Of a stretch of DNA of 64,000 nt, positions 25,973 to 35,500 are shown piece by piece. This stretch comes from Oceanicola sp. 502str15 (GTDB lineage: Bacteria > Pseudomonadota > Alphaproteobacteria > Rhodobacterales > Rhodobacteraceae), in assembly GCF_024105635.1 (NCBI RefSeq), contig NZ_WYDQ01000001.1, forward strand, positions 2,852,501 through 2,916,500, in the 5' to 3' direction. The stretch's first letter is position 1; each line of letters opens with the position of its first letter. The notes below the pieces were generated by a model. The model had not been told where the DNA came from. It was given only the letters and a program-made list of their open reading frames with translations, and did not search any database. The position numbers were made by a program, and so were the translations under genes.

Positions 25973-26467
25973 TCAGGCTGCTGACAGACGTGCGCGCAGG
26001 GCGGTGAAGGCGGCCTCCTGCCCGGGCAGGAAATTGCGGGCCTCGTCGCGGCCGAGGTAGACCTTGAACATGCAGTTGCCCGCATGGCTGTAGAACTGCA
26101 CCGAGTGGCCGAGCCGCCCGAACATTTCGCGGGAGACGAAGGCGATGGTTTCGCAAGCCTCCAGCTTGAGGTGGCCGTGCAGCGGCTTGCCCGAAAGGTT
26201 GTAGTAACCCCGCGCCACCGAGCCATCGGGGATGGGGGCCTTCACCTCCAGCACCACGTCGCCGGTGTTGACGATGGTTGTGACCTCGCCCCAGTCGCGC
26301 ATGGCCTGCATGACCTCCACGAAGTGACTGCCCGCGATGCAGACCGCCTCGCCATCGGGAAGGGCGCGCAGCACCTCGGCCACGGTGACGCCTGCGGTGG
26401 CGGCGATCTCTTCGAGCGGGGCCATCGGCTTTTCGGCAAAGGCGGTGGCGAGGGGTGTGGTGGTCAT
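25973..26467 (-). CDS. hutX: haem utilisation cytosolic carrier protein HutX
   Basis: A 164-residue protein matching the HutX/HugX family: VLRALPDGEAVCIAGSHF, MRDWGEVTTIVNTGDVVLE, the RGYYNLSGKPLHGHL region and the C-terminal MFKVYLGRDEAR. The family binds haem in the cytosol and passes it to a degrading enzyme. The start at 26467 fits family length; a longer frame upstream is low in protein character. No haem transporter or haem oxygenase gene is nearby, so it acts apart from the usual hmu cluster. Confidence 0.9.
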   Translation of the reverse strand: MTTTPLATAFAEKPMAPLEEIAATAGVTVAEVLRALPDGEAVCIAGSHFVEVMQAMRDWGEVTTIVNTGDVVLEVKAPIPDGSVARGYYNLSGKPLHGHLKLEACETIAFVSREMFGRLGHSVQFYSHAGNCMFKVYLGRDEARNFLPGQEAAFTALRARLSAA

Positions 26468-26536
26468 GTGCAAGCTCCGGTGCAAAGACGGCGGGGAGCT
26501 GGCGGAAAGGCGGGCGACCGTCGGGGGTGTGGGGCC

Positions 26537-26565
26537 AGATGGGGCCTGTGGCGAGGCTTTGTCAA
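26537..26565 (-). promoter_or_regulatory. candidate promoter of hutX
   Basis: On the minus strand TTGACA (26560-26565) is followed after 17 bases by CCATCT (26537-26542), about 70 bp before the hutX start. The -35 is consensus and the -10 poor, which would suit an iron-regulated activated promoter, but no clear Fur or Irr box is seen. Confidence 0.3.
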
Positions 26566-26699
26566 TCAGCCCGGGGGCGCGTGTCCGTAGAGTCACGCTG
26601 GCTGTGCCGGGAAGGCGGGTGATTCGGAAAACTCTTCAAAACGGCGTGATTGATCCCCATATGTGATGTGGCAGGGGCAGTTAGTTACAGGATTTAGTC

Positions 26700-27596
26700 A
26701 TGAACCTCATGGATTTTCTTCCGGGCATCAGTGGTGGGACCATCGTGGTTGGCCTGCTGGCGCTGTTTGTCATCATTTCGATCTTTCTGGGCGTGCGGAT
26801 CGTGCCCCAGTCGGAAAAATATGTGGTTGAGCGGTTCGGGCGGCTGAAAAGCGTGCTGGGGCCGGGGATCAACCTGATCGTGCCCTTCATTGACCGGGTG
26901 CGGCACAAGATCAGCATTCTGGAGCGGCAGCTTCCGAACTCGAATCAGGATGCGATCACCGCCGACAACGTGATGGTGCAGGTCGAGACCTCGGTGTTCT
27001 ACCGCATCCTCCAGCCGGAAAAGACGGTGTACCGGATCCGCGACGTGGATGGCGCGATTGCGACCACGGTGGCCGGTATCGTGCGCTCCGAGATCGGCAA
27101 GATGGAGCTGGACGAGGTGCAATCCAACCGCTCGGCGCTGATTTCGTCGATGAAGGCGCTGGTGGAGAACGCGGTGGACGACTGGGGCATCGAAGTGACC
27201 CGCGCCGAGATTCTCGATGTGAACCTCGATGAGGCCACCCGCTCGGCCATGTTGCAGCAGCTCAACGCCGAACGTGCCCGCCGGGCGCAGGTGACAGAGG
27301 CCGAGGGCAAGCGGCGCGCGGTGGAACTGGCGGCGGATGCCGACCTCTACGCCGCCGAACAAACCGCCAAGGCCCGCCGTGTGCAGGCCGATGCCGAGGC
27401 CTATGCCACCAGCGTTGTGGCGGCGGCGATTCAGGACAACGGGATCGAGGCCGCGCAGTACCAGATTGCGCTGAAGCAGGTGGAGAGCCTGAACAAGCTG
27501 GGCGGAGGCGAGGGCAAGCAGACGATCATCGTGCCCGCCGATGCCATGGAAGCCTTCGGCAACGCCTTCAGGATGCTGGGAGGGAGCGCCAAATGA
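26700..27596 (+). CDS. SPFH/Band 7 (stomatin/QmcA-like) membrane protein
   Basis: A 298-residue protein with one N-terminal transmembrane helix (about 10-32) and a Band 7 domain starting VRIVPQSEKYVVERFGRLKS, followed by a long Ala/Glu-rich coiled coil (about 170-240) and a C-terminal oligomerisation segment. It belongs to the paraslipin/QmcA branch that forms large cages in the membrane and modulates FtsH or other membrane proteases. Its stop overlaps the NfeD gene by 4 bp, the widespread stomatin/NfeD pairing. Confidence 0.93.
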   Translation: MNLMDFLPGISGGTIVVGLLALFVIISIFLGVRIVPQSEKYVVERFGRLKSVLGPGINLIVPFIDRVRHKISILERQLPNSNQDAITADNVMVQVETSVFYRILQPEKTVYRIRDVDGAIATTVAGIVRSEIGKMELDEVQSNRSALISSMKALVENAVDDWGIEVTRAEILDVNLDEATRSAMLQQLNAERARRAQVTEAEGKRRAVELAADADLYAAEQTAKARRVQADAEAYATSVVAAAIQDNGIEAAQYQIALKQVESLNKLGGGEGKQTIIVPADAMEAFGNAFRMLGGSAK

Positions 27597-27874
27597 CCGA
27601 GCTGTTCACCACGTGGTGGGCCTGGCTCGCGCTGGCCGTGGTGCTGGCGATCCTCGAGCTCTTTGCCCCTGGCTTCATCTTCGTCGGCTTTGCCATCGGC
27701 GCCGCCGTGGTGGGCGTGCTGTTGGCGATCGGCATCGGCTTTGGCGGCAACCTCGCCTGGATCGCGCTGATCTTCGCGGTGGTTTCGCTCGTGGCCTGGC
27801 TGGTCTGCTACAAGACCTTCGGCGGCAAGGGCCGGCAGGTGCAGACCTTCGACGAGGACATCAACGAGGGCTGA
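27593..27874 (+). CDS. NfeD family short membrane protein
   Basis: A 93-residue protein with two or three hydrophobic helices (about residues 5-60), starting in an ATGA overlap with the SPFH gene. It is the short NfeD form lacking the ClpP-like protease domain and most of the OB-fold. Short NfeD proteins are assumed to anchor or assemble the partner SPFH complex. The C-terminus (VQTFDEDINEG) is acidic. Confidence 0.9.
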   Translation: MTELFTTWWAWLALAVVLAILELFAPGFIFVGFAIGAAVVGVLLAIGIGFGGNLAWIALIFAVVSLVAWLVCYKTFGGKGRQVQTFDEDINEG

Positions 27875-27927
27875 GCCCTGTTGAACGCGCATGGAAAGGG
27901 CTGCCTGCGGGCGGCCCTTTTGCCGTT

Positions 27928-28305
27928 TCAGGCCAGCGCCTCCTCGCGGGCGTCATAGGCGCGGCGGCGGGCGTTGATCTGCGGCTGATGGGCCACCGCC
28001 CAGTCGCGCAGGCCGATCAGCGCCGATTGCAGCGAAAGGCCGAGCGGGGTGAGCGCATACTCCACCTGCGGCGGCGAGAGCGGCAGCACCTCGCGGCTGA
28101 CCAGCCCGTCACGCTCGAGGTTGCGCAGGGTGACGGTGAGCATACGGCGCGAAACGCCATCGACCACGCGGGCCAGCGCGTTGAAGCGGCAGGGGCCGTT
28201 CATCAGCTCGAGCATCACCAGCAGCGACCATGCATCGCCGATGCGGTCGAGCACATCGCGCATGGGGCAATCATAGGAAATACGGCGGCGGGCCTGGGTG
28301 GTCAT
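27928..28305 (-). CDS. HxlR family transcriptional regulator
   Basis: A 125-residue winged helix-turn-helix protein. CPMRDVLDRIGDAWSLLVMLEL near residue 13 contains the conserved Cys that senses reactive electrophiles or redox changes in YodB/QorR-like members, and FNALARVVDGVSRRMLTVTLRNLERDGLVSR is the DNA-binding wing region. It diverges from the NAD(P)-binding protein gene, which it probably controls through the repeats between them. Confidence 0.92.
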   Translation of the reverse strand: MTTQARRRISYDCPMRDVLDRIGDAWSLLVMLELMNGPCRFNALARVVDGVSRRMLTVTLRNLERDGLVSREVLPLSPPQVEYALTPLGLSLQSALIGLRDWAVAHQPQINARRRAYDAREEALA

Positions 28306-28386
28306 GGGGGGCTCCTGGAGTAGTAACTTCGGGGTAACCATGTGACGGGAAAATGCCTCTCCCGCCGGGTGGTTCCGGGTCGTATG

Positions 28387-28407
28387 TAGGTTCTCGATAG
28401 TAACCTA
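28387..28407. promoter_or_regulatory. inverted repeat TAGGTT-N9-AACCTA, candidate HxlR operator
   Basis: A perfect 6+6 bp palindrome in the 118-bp divergent region, 17 bp before the NAD(P)-binding gene's start. Further GTAAC half-sites occur at about 28323 and 28335. The position would let the regulator block both promoters; binding is inferred. Confidence 0.45.
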
Positions 28408-28423
28408 ACACGGAGACAGACCC

Positions 28424-29050
28424 ATGAACATCCTTTTGATCGGCGCCAGCGGCGTGATCGGCACGCGCATTCTGGCCGAGGCCACCGCGCGCGGGCACCA
28501 GGTGAAGGCGGCCAGCCGCAACCCCGCAAAAATCGCGCTGCCCGAGGGGGCGGAGGCAATTGCGCTGGATGTGACGGATGGCGCGGCGGTGGCGGCGGCG
28601 GCCGAGGGGGTGGAGGTGATCGTCACCTCCGTCAGCCCGCGCAGCACCGGCGATGCGGTGGCCGAGATGGCAGCAATCGGCGCGGGCGTGACGGCGGGGG
28701 CCAAGGCGGCGGGCGTGCCGCTGCTGGTGGTCGGCGGCGCGGGCACGCTGAACCTGCCGGATGGCTCACCGCTGCTGCCGAACCTGCCGCCCGAGATCCT
28801 GCCCGAGGCGACCGGCATGAAGGCCTTCAAGGAAAGCCTGCCCGACAGCGGGGTAGCGTGGACCTTCTTTGCCCCCGCCGCGCAGATCGCACCGGGCGAG
28901 CGAACGGGGAAGTTTCGGCTTGGCGGCGATGTGCTGCTGTCGGACGAAAACGGCGAAAGCCGGATCAGCGCCGAGGATTATGCGGTGGCGCTGGTGGATG
29001 AGCTGGAGGCGCCGAAGCACCGGGGCGAGGTCTTCACCATCGCCTATTGA
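28424..29050 (+). CDS. NAD(P)H-binding (NmrA/SDR-a type) oxidoreductase-like protein
   Basis: A 208-residue atypical SDR with the Rossmann motif [12 protein letters not shown] at residues 4-15, an early adenine-site sequence [11 protein letters not shown], and [15 protein letters not shown] near the end. It lacks a clear YxxxK catalytic pair, so it may act as a redox-sensing or quinone-reducing protein like others next to HxlR regulators. GGAGA precedes the ATG. It diverges from the HxlR gene. Confidence 0.88.
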   Translation: MNILLIGASGVIGTRILAEATARGHQVKAASRNPAKIALPEGAEAIALDVTDGAAVAAAAEGVEVIVTSVSPRSTGDAVAEMAAIGAGVTAGAKAAGVPLLVVGGAGTLNLPDGSPLLPNLPPEILPEATGMKAFKESLPDSGVAWTFFAPAAQIAPGERTGKFRLGGDVLLSDENGESRISAEDYAVALVDELEAPKHRGEVFTIAY

Positions 29051-29056
29051 GCGGCC

Positions 29057-29779
29057 TCAGGGCAGCTCTGCAATGATGGCGCGGGCGGCCCCGTCGGGGT
29101 TGTCCGCCTGCCACACCGGGCGGCCGACAACGATATGATCGGCCCCCTGCTCCACCGCATAGGCGGGCGTGGCAATGCGCTTCTGGTCGCCCTTGGCGCT
29201 GCCCTCCGGGCGCACGCCGGGGGTGACGATGAGCCGGCCCTCGGCGCTCGGCAGCGCCCGGATCAGCGCCGCCTCATGGGGCGAGGCGATCACCCCGTCG
29301 GCCCCGGCCTCGAAGGCCTTGGCGGCGCGCTCGGTGACGATCTCGGCAATGTCGCCCTCGCGGATCAGCCCGGCATCGAGATCGGCCCGATCGAGCGAGG
29401 TGAGGATCGTCACGGCGAGGATCTTCAACTCGCTGCCGCCCTTGCCTTCCTGCGCCGCCCGCACCACGTGCGGATCGCCGTGGACGGTGAGGAAATCCAG
29501 CTCGAACTGGGCAATCCCGCGCACGGCGGCCTCGACGGTGGCGCCGATGTCGAAGAGCTTCATGTCGAGAAAGATGCGCTTGCCGTGCTCCTGCTTCAGC
29601 TCGTTGGCCAGCGCCATGCCCCCGCCGCAGAGCATTCCGAGCCCGATCTTGTAGAAGCTCACCGCATCGTTCAGCCGCCCGGCCAGCTCCAGCCCCTGCA
29701 CCGCGTTGGGCACATCAAGCGCCACGATCAGGCGATCATCGGGCAGGCGGTTGTGGGCGGTGGTGGCGGCAGCTTGCAT
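29057..29779 (-). CDS. pyrF: orotidine 5'-phosphate decarboxylase
   Basis: A 240-residue enzyme for the last step of UMP synthesis (OMP to UMP plus CO2). The catalytic Asp-x-Lys-x-x-Asp array is present in FLDMKLFDIGATV near residues 68-80, with LTVHGDP following and the phosphate-binding TPGVRPEG near the C-terminus. The start at 29779 fits the family; the open frame extends upstream into the stem-loop region. It is convergent with the NAD(P)-binding gene, 6 bp apart. Confidence 0.96.
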   Translation of the reverse strand: MQAAATTAHNRLPDDRLIVALDVPNAVQGLELAGRLNDAVSFYKIGLGMLCGGGMALANELKQEHGKRIFLDMKLFDIGATVEAAVRGIAQFELDFLTVHGDPHVVRAAQEGKGGSELKILAVTILTSLDRADLDAGLIREGDIAEIVTERAAKAFEAGADGVIASPHEAALIRALPSAEGRLIVTPGVRPEGSAKGDQKRIATPAYAVEQGADHIVVGRPVWQADNPDGAARAIIAELP

Positions 29780-29863
29780 GGGGCTCTCCCGAAGGCAGGT
29801 GGCGTTTGCCTTCCCTACGCCCTGCCCCGGCGTCGCGCAAGCTGCCGGCGCTCCCAGGCGTGG

Positions 29864-29914
29864 TTGCAGCAGGAAAACGAGGCTTGGCGCGTCCTGTTCA
29901 TTTTCTTGCTGCAA
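29864..29914. repeat. long near-perfect stem-loop between pbpC and pyrF
   Basis: TTGCAGCAGGAAAACGA (29864-29880) is complementary to 29898-29914 except for one G-U and one C-A position, giving a 17-bp stem with a 17-base loop. The right arm (CATTTTCTTGCTGCAA) recurs in inverse orientation after leuB at about 54493. It could be a terminator or processing site for the pbpC transcript and looks like a dispersed family element. Confidence 0.55.
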
Positions 29915-29945
29915 ATACTCATCAAATCTCTTTTGGCCCGCGCTC

Positions 29946-32003
29946 TCAGTTCAGCACCCGGACCGAGGCCCGGGCGGTGGCGCCGGTTGCATCGATCACC
30001 GTGAGCTGGAGGTAGCCGGGGGCGGACCAGTCGAACTGCGCCTCGCGGGCGCGCAGGCCGGTGGCCAGCGGCGCGCCGTTGGCGAGCAGGGTGAAGGGCG
30101 GGCGGCCGTCGCGGAGCTTGACCACCAGCGCGCCGCCGGTTTCCAGCTCGGCCCCGTCGGGCGGGTAGGCGAGCTTGGGGGCATCGGGCGCGATGGTGGA
30201 GAGGGCCGCGGAGCGGGACGCGAAGTGGCGCAGCGGCTGGGGCAGCTCGGCGTTGGAGACGAGCAGCACCGAGGGCGGCGGCGGGCTGAAGGCCTCGCGC
30301 TTGTCCTTCAGCCGGTCGAAGCTGGAAAACAGCAGCGGCCCGGCGATCCCGGCACCAAAGGCCCCCGGCACCGGCGTGCCATCGGCGCGGCCGATCCAGA
30401 CGCCGACCACGTGGCGCGCGTCATAGCCCACCGCCCAGGCATCGCGGTGGCCGTAGCTGGTGCCGGTCTTCCAGGCCATCGGCCCGTGCGAGGCGCGGGG
30501 CGGAGGGGTGAGCTGGGCGAGGATATGGGTGATCTGCCAAGCCGCCTCGAGCGAGAGCACCTGTTTGGGCGCGCTGCGCGGCGGGCTTTGGGAGGCCGAG
30601 AGGGTCACGCTCTGGCCGCCCCGCGCGATGGCGGCATAGAGCTGGGTGAGGTCCTGGAGGGTCACGCCGAGGCCGCCCAGCGCCACCGCGAGGCCGGGGC
30701 GCCCCCGGGGCAGCTTGGGGGCCATTCCGGCGCGGCGCATGTGGGCCAGCAGCCGCTCTGGTGTGAGGGCCTCGGTCAGCTGCACCACGGGGATGTTGAG
30801 CGACTGGCGCAGCGCCTCGGAGAGACGGATCGTGCCCCGGTAGCGGTTGTCGAAGTTCTGCGGGGCGTAGCTGCCGAAGGCCATGGGGCGGTCTTCGATC
30901 AGGGTTTCGGGGTGCGCCAGCCCCTGATCGAAGGCGAGGCCGTAGACCAGCGGCTTGAGCGCCGAGCCGGGGGAGCGCAGGGCGCGGGTCATGTCGATCC
31001 AGCCGGCGCGGGCGTCGTTCAGGTAGCCTGCCGAGCCGACCGAGGCGAGGATTTCGCCGCTCTGGTGATCGGCCACCACGATGGCGACCGAGATCGTTTC
31101 GCCGATCTCGCGGGCGGTCTGGGCGGCGAGCGGCTCCAGCGCGGCTTGCAGGCGCTTGTCGATGGTGGTGGCGTGGCGGGTGCCGATGGGGTTTTGCGCC
31201 AGCAAGTGGTCAGAGAGATGGGGCGCCAGCGCCGGAAAATCGCGGCGGCGGGCCGGCACCGGGTCGCGCAGGGCGGCGGTGGCTTCGGCCTCGGTCAGCA
31301 GGCCTTTGCCCACCATCCGGTCGAGCACGCGGCCACGGGCGGCGGTGGCGGCATCGTTCTCGCGGTCGGGGCGGCGGCGCTCGGGGGATTGGGGCAGGGC
31401 CACCAGCAGCGCGGCCTCGGCGGGGGTGAGGCGGCGGGGCTCCTTGCCGAAGTAGGCCAGCGAGGCGGCGCGCACCCCTTCGAGGTTGCCGCCGAAGGGG
31501 GCGCGGTTGAGGTAGAGCTCGAGGATCGCCTGCTTGCCGAGGCGGCGCTCCATCGCCAGCGCCAGCCGGACCTGACGGATCTTGCCCTGCCACTGGCCGG
31601 TGGGTCCATCTTCCAGAATGCGGGCGACCTGCATTGTCAGCGTCGAGCCGCCGGAGATGACCTTGCCGTTCCACGCCGCCTGCCCCACGGCCCGCAGCGT
31701 GGCCCGCCAGTCGACGCCGGGGTGGGAACGGAAGCGCTTGTCTTCATAGGCCAGTAGCATGTCGACATAGCGGGCATCGACTTCGCCCAGCGTGGTGTGC
31801 AGCCGCCAGCGGCCATCGGAGACCGTGTAGGCCCGCAGCAGCGCCCCGTCGCGGGCCAGCACCTCGGGCGATGTTTCGGCCACAAGGGGCGGGAGCACGG
31901 TGGCGGCGATCCAGCCATCCAGCTTGTCGCGCCCGAGCCCGAGGGCGAAGAGCGTGACGGCGGTGAGCACCGCGAGCCGGGCGATGCGCCGTTCACTCCG
32001 CAT
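29946..32003 (-). CDS. pbpC: penicillin-binding protein 1C
   Basis: A 685-residue bifunctional murein enzyme. After an N-terminal membrane anchor (about 7-25) comes the GT51 glycosyltransferase with MLLAYEDKRFRSHPGVDW and ISGGSTLTMQVAR. The transpeptidase domain has SALKPL, SLN and KTGTSYG, and a BiPBP_C domain closes the protein. All catalytic motifs are intact. Its start overlaps the upstream glycolipid-binding-like gene by 11 bp, and the alpha-2-macroglobulin gene lies just before that. PbpC/A2M pairing is a known envelope-defence arrangement in which the inhibitor is thought to guard the periplasm and PbpC to mend damaged murein. Confidence 0.95.
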   Translation of the reverse strand: MRSERRIARLAVLTAVTLFALGLGRDKLDGWIAATVLPPLVAETSPEVLARDGALLRAYTVSDGRWRLHTTLGEVDARYVDMLLAYEDKRFRSHPGVDWRATLRAVGQAAWNGKVISGGSTLTMQVARILEDGPTGQWQGKIRQVRLALAMERRLGKQAILELYLNRAPFGGNLEGVRAASLAYFGKEPRRLTPAEAALLVALPQSPERRRPDRENDAATAARGRVLDRMVGKGLLTEAEATAALRDPVPARRRDFPALAPHLSDHLLAQNPIGTRHATTIDKRLQAALEPLAAQTAREIGETISVAIVVADHQSGEILASVGSAGYLNDARAGWIDMTRALRSPGSALKPLVYGLAFDQGLAHPETLIEDRPMAFGSYAPQNFDNRYRGTIRLSEALRQSLNIPVVQLTEALTPERLLAHMRRAGMAPKLPRGRPGLAVALGGLGVTLQDLTQLYAAIARGGQSVTLSASQSPPRSAPKQVLSLEAAWQITHILAQLTPPPRASHGPMAWKTGTSYGHRDAWAVGYDARHVVGVWIGRADGTPVPGAFGAGIAGPLLFSSFDRLKDKREAFSPPPPSVLLVSNAELPQPLRHFASRSAALSTIAPDAPKLAYPPDGAELETGGALVVKLRDGRPPFTLLANGAPLATGLRAREAQFDWSAPGYLQLTVIDATGATARASVRVLN

Positions 32004-32556
32004 CGACAGTGCCCTCCCAGAGGCCCGGATACCGGGTGACGAAGCCGGAGGGGTGCACCTCCAGCTCGGCCTCGAACCCGGGGGAGGCATAGGTGAAGCG
32101 CCCTGCGCCGCGGGGCGTGTAGCGCTGGTCGAGCCGGTCGAGCCGACCGCTGTCTTCATCCTCGCGGAACCATGCCGCCGCGACCGCCTGCGTCTCGTCG
32201 AAGGCGAGGCGGCGCAGGGGCAGGAGGTTGGTGGCGGGGGTGAAGGCGAGGTCGATATCGAGGCAGTCGGGCAGCGCGGCGGGGCTTTCGCCCAGCTGCC
32301 AGCCCGCATCGGTGCGCAGGAGGCGCCAGGCGACGTCCTGGCCGTCGATCAGGCCGGTTATGTCGGCGGAGCGGCTCTCCCAGGTGGGGGTGCAGCGCAC
32401 GATGTAGTCGAGCGCGGCGCGGGTGCCGCCGGTTTCGTAGCGGGCGTGGCCGCAGAGCATCCAGCCATCGGGCTCCTCGACGAGGCGGCAGGTGTCATCG
32501 CCCGCCATGTCGAGGCGGTGCCAGCGGGCGATGGCGTGAATCTTGCCGTTTTTCAC
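31993..32556 (-). CDS. putative glycolipid-binding family protein (DUF1089-like)
   Basis: A 187-residue protein matching the putative glycolipid-binding family. It has DIDLAFTPATNLLPLRRLAF near residue 99, QRYTPRGAGRFTYASP near 145, and a C-terminal GFVTRYPGLWEG. No signal peptide is seen, so it is probably cytoplasmic. It lies 13 bp after the alpha-2-macroglobulin gene and overlaps pbpC by 11 bp, so translation of the three is linked. This gene is not part of the standard A2M/PbpC pair, which makes the insertion noteworthy. Its biochemical role is unproven in the family. Confidence 0.85.
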   Translation of the reverse strand: MKNGKIHAIARWHRLDMAGDDTCRLVEEPDGWMLCGHARYETGGTRAALDYIVRCTPTWESRSADITGLIDGQDVAWRLLRTDAGWQLGESPAALPDCLDIDLAFTPATNLLPLRRLAFDETQAVAAAWFREDEDSGRLDRLDQRYTPRGAGRFTYASPGFEAELEVHPSGFVTRYPGLWEGTVDAE

Positions 32557-32569
32557 CGCGCCCCCGGCC

Positions 32570-35500
32570 CTACTCCACCACCGTCACCCGGCCCGCATCG
32601 GTGCGGGCGCGGAAGGCGGGGCGGTACATGTCTTCGACCGAGGCCGCCGGGTGGTGGTAGCTGCCGGGCGAGATGGCACGGACGATATAGGCCAGTCGGA
32701 ACGGCTTGTCGGAGCGCCAGTTGACCGCCGAGAGGAACCGCTCCTGACGGAACTCGGAGTGCTCTGCCGAGACTGTCTTGAGCCAGGACAGCTCGCGGAT
32801 GTCGCCGGAGCGGATCAGCGAGGGGTTGTCGATCTCGAAGCCTGCGGGCAGGGCATCATCCACCATCAGCCGGGCGTCGCGCTGGCCGAAGGGGGTGACG
32901 GTGAGCACCACCACCATGCGTTCGCCCGAGGGCACTGCGCCGAGGTCGACCCCGAAGCCCTCCATGGTGAAATACTCGCGCTCGATGGCATAGCCGTTGC
33001 CGCCTGCGGGCTCGGGCTCGGAGGGCACGCCGAAGGTGGTGAGGGTCAGGGTGGTTGCCGCGCCGCTGTCGTTGCTGATTTCCACCGGCTGGGCCGCCGT
33101 TTCGTCGGCCAGCACCTCGACCAGCGGGCCGGTGACCGGCTGGCCGTTGCGGGTGAAGCCATCACGCGGTGCGGCGTCGATGAGGGCCTTGGCGGCCATC
33201 AGGGTCCAGACCTTCTCTTGCGTTGAGCGATAGCCGGTTTCGCCGGTGACGCGCACGGCGAGGGCCTCGCGGTTGACGACCTGCGTGCCGGCTTCTGCTG
33301 CCAGCGCCAGCACCGCCGCCGCATCGCGCAGGTTGGTGCCGTAGTCGTCCCGCCAGCCGGTGCCCGGTGCGGCGCCGGTCTGGGCCACGAGCTGGGCGGC
33401 GGCGCGGGTGAACATGGCGTCGGCGCGGGTCGGGTCGCCGTAGAGCGAGAGCGCGGTGCCGAGCTGGGCCGCGCCGAGCGGGGTGGTGAAGGCCTCGGGC
33501 TTCACGTCGGCGTAGTACCGGAGATCGCCCATCGAGGCCGCCCCTTCGCGAGCCAGCACCATCAGCGCATAGGCGATCGACTCGCCGCCCGAGTCGAAGT
33601 CGGGGGCGTAATTGACCTGGTTGCGCAGGTTGTCGAGCGCGTTGCGGAAGGCGATGGCCGGCACGTCATAGCCCTGCCCGCGTGCCCGGCTGAGGAAGTC
33701 GGTCACATAGGCGTCGAGCCAGAAGTCGCCGTCGGAGGCATACCAGAGGCCGAAGCCGCCCGACGCCGCCTGACGGGCGAGGATGCGGGTGATCGCGCCC
33801 TCGATGCGCTGGCGGGTGTCGGCCTGCTCTTCCAGACCCATCGCGCGGGCCACTTCATCGAAATAGAGCAGGGGCATGGCGCGCGATGTGGTCTGCTCGG
33901 TGCAGCCGTAGGGGTAGCGGTCGAGCGAGGCCAGCAGGCCGGGCACGTCGAAGCGCCCGAGCGGGCCGAGGGCCAGCGTGGCCTTGCCGGTGCCGGGCTG
34001 GAGGCCGGTGAAGACATCGCGGGTGAAGCTGAAGCTCTGCCCTGCCGCCAGCTCGAAGCGCGAGGTGCGGGAGACCTCGGGATCATTGAGCTGTATGGGC
34101 AGGTTCAGCGGCTTGTTCAGCACCTCGCCGGAGGGCGTGGTGAGCGCCACGTTGATGGTGGCCAGCCCCGGATCGCCCGCGACCACGGTGAGCGGCAGGC
34201 GGATGGTTTGGCCCTCGGAGAGGTCCATGGCGCTGCTTGCGCCTTCCGACAGGCTGACCCCGGTGCCGGTGACGGCAAGGCCGATCTGGCCGGTTTCGCC
34301 CGAGGCATGGGTGATTTCGAGCAGCAGGCGGCCCTCGTCGCCAGGCGCCATGAAGCGGGGCAGCGAGGCTTGCAGCACGATGGGATCGCGCACCAGCACA
34401 TCGGCGGAGGCCTCGCCCACCCCGGTTTTGGACCAGGCCACGGCCATGACCTTCACCGTGCCGTTGAAGGAGGGCATGTCGAAGGAGGTGCGGGCGTAGC
34501 CGTCGGGGCCAACGTCGAGCGGGCCGGAGAAATAGGCGACCAGCTCCTCGGTCGGGGGCGGGGATTGCATGTTGGCATTGGCGTTGGCGTCACCGCCGGA
34601 GCGGATTTCGCCCATGGCGCCGTTCATCCCGTCGATCAGGCGACCGTAGATGTCGCGCATCCCCATGCCGAGCCTGCGCTGACCGAAGTAGTGGCCGGAG
34701 GGGTCGGGCGGGGTGAAGCCGGTGAGGTTGAGAATGCCCTGATCGACGGCGGCGATGGTCACATGCGCCGTCTCGCCGGGCTGCACGCCCTCGACCTTCA
34801 CGGCGACCTCGAGCGGGCCGCGCGGGCGGATCTCGGCGGGGGCCTCGACGCTGGCGGCGAGCTTGTGCGCGCCGGGATCGACCGCGGCGTGGGACAGGCC
34901 CAGCGCACGGGCCGGGCCGCGCTTGTCGGCAAGGTCCATGGGCCGGATCACGGTGGCGGTCACATAGGCGCCCGCGCCCCAGTCGTCGGTGACGGGCAGT
35001 TGCACCAGCGTGTCGGTGCCCTCGGCCACATCGACGGTTTTCATGTCGATCAGGCGGTTGGAGACCACGGTGACAAGCGCCTTGCCGGCGTAGCGCGGCA
35101 CGATGCGCAGGGTGGCCGTGTCGCCCGGCTTGTAGCTCTCGGCATCGAGCGAAACCTCGAGCGTGTCGGGGGTGGAAGACACATCGACCGGCGCATACCA
35201 GCCCGCGTAGAACTCGTAGGAAGCGGAGGTGAAGGCGCCATCGAGGCGTTCCACCACCAGTTCGTAGTTGCCCCAGTCCACGGCGCCCGTGACAGCGAGC
35301 GGGGTCTCGCCAAGGCGGCCCTCGCCCACGGCGATGCGTTCGCGGCGGGTGATCGGCTCCCAGTTCCAGGCGCCGTACTCGGAGTACCACTGGTAGCGGC
35401 GGGTGATGCGGTTGAGGGTCCATTTCACCTGCATCTCGGTGGGGGCGAGATCGGCCCCGAGCGCGATGACGGAAAATGCCGCCTCGGTGCCCTCGGGCAC

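Noticed and set aside
29946..32309. Extension of pbpC to an upstream start at 32309
   Set aside because: The extra 102 residues read as a shadow of the glycolipid-binding-like gene and would bury the N-terminal membrane anchor.
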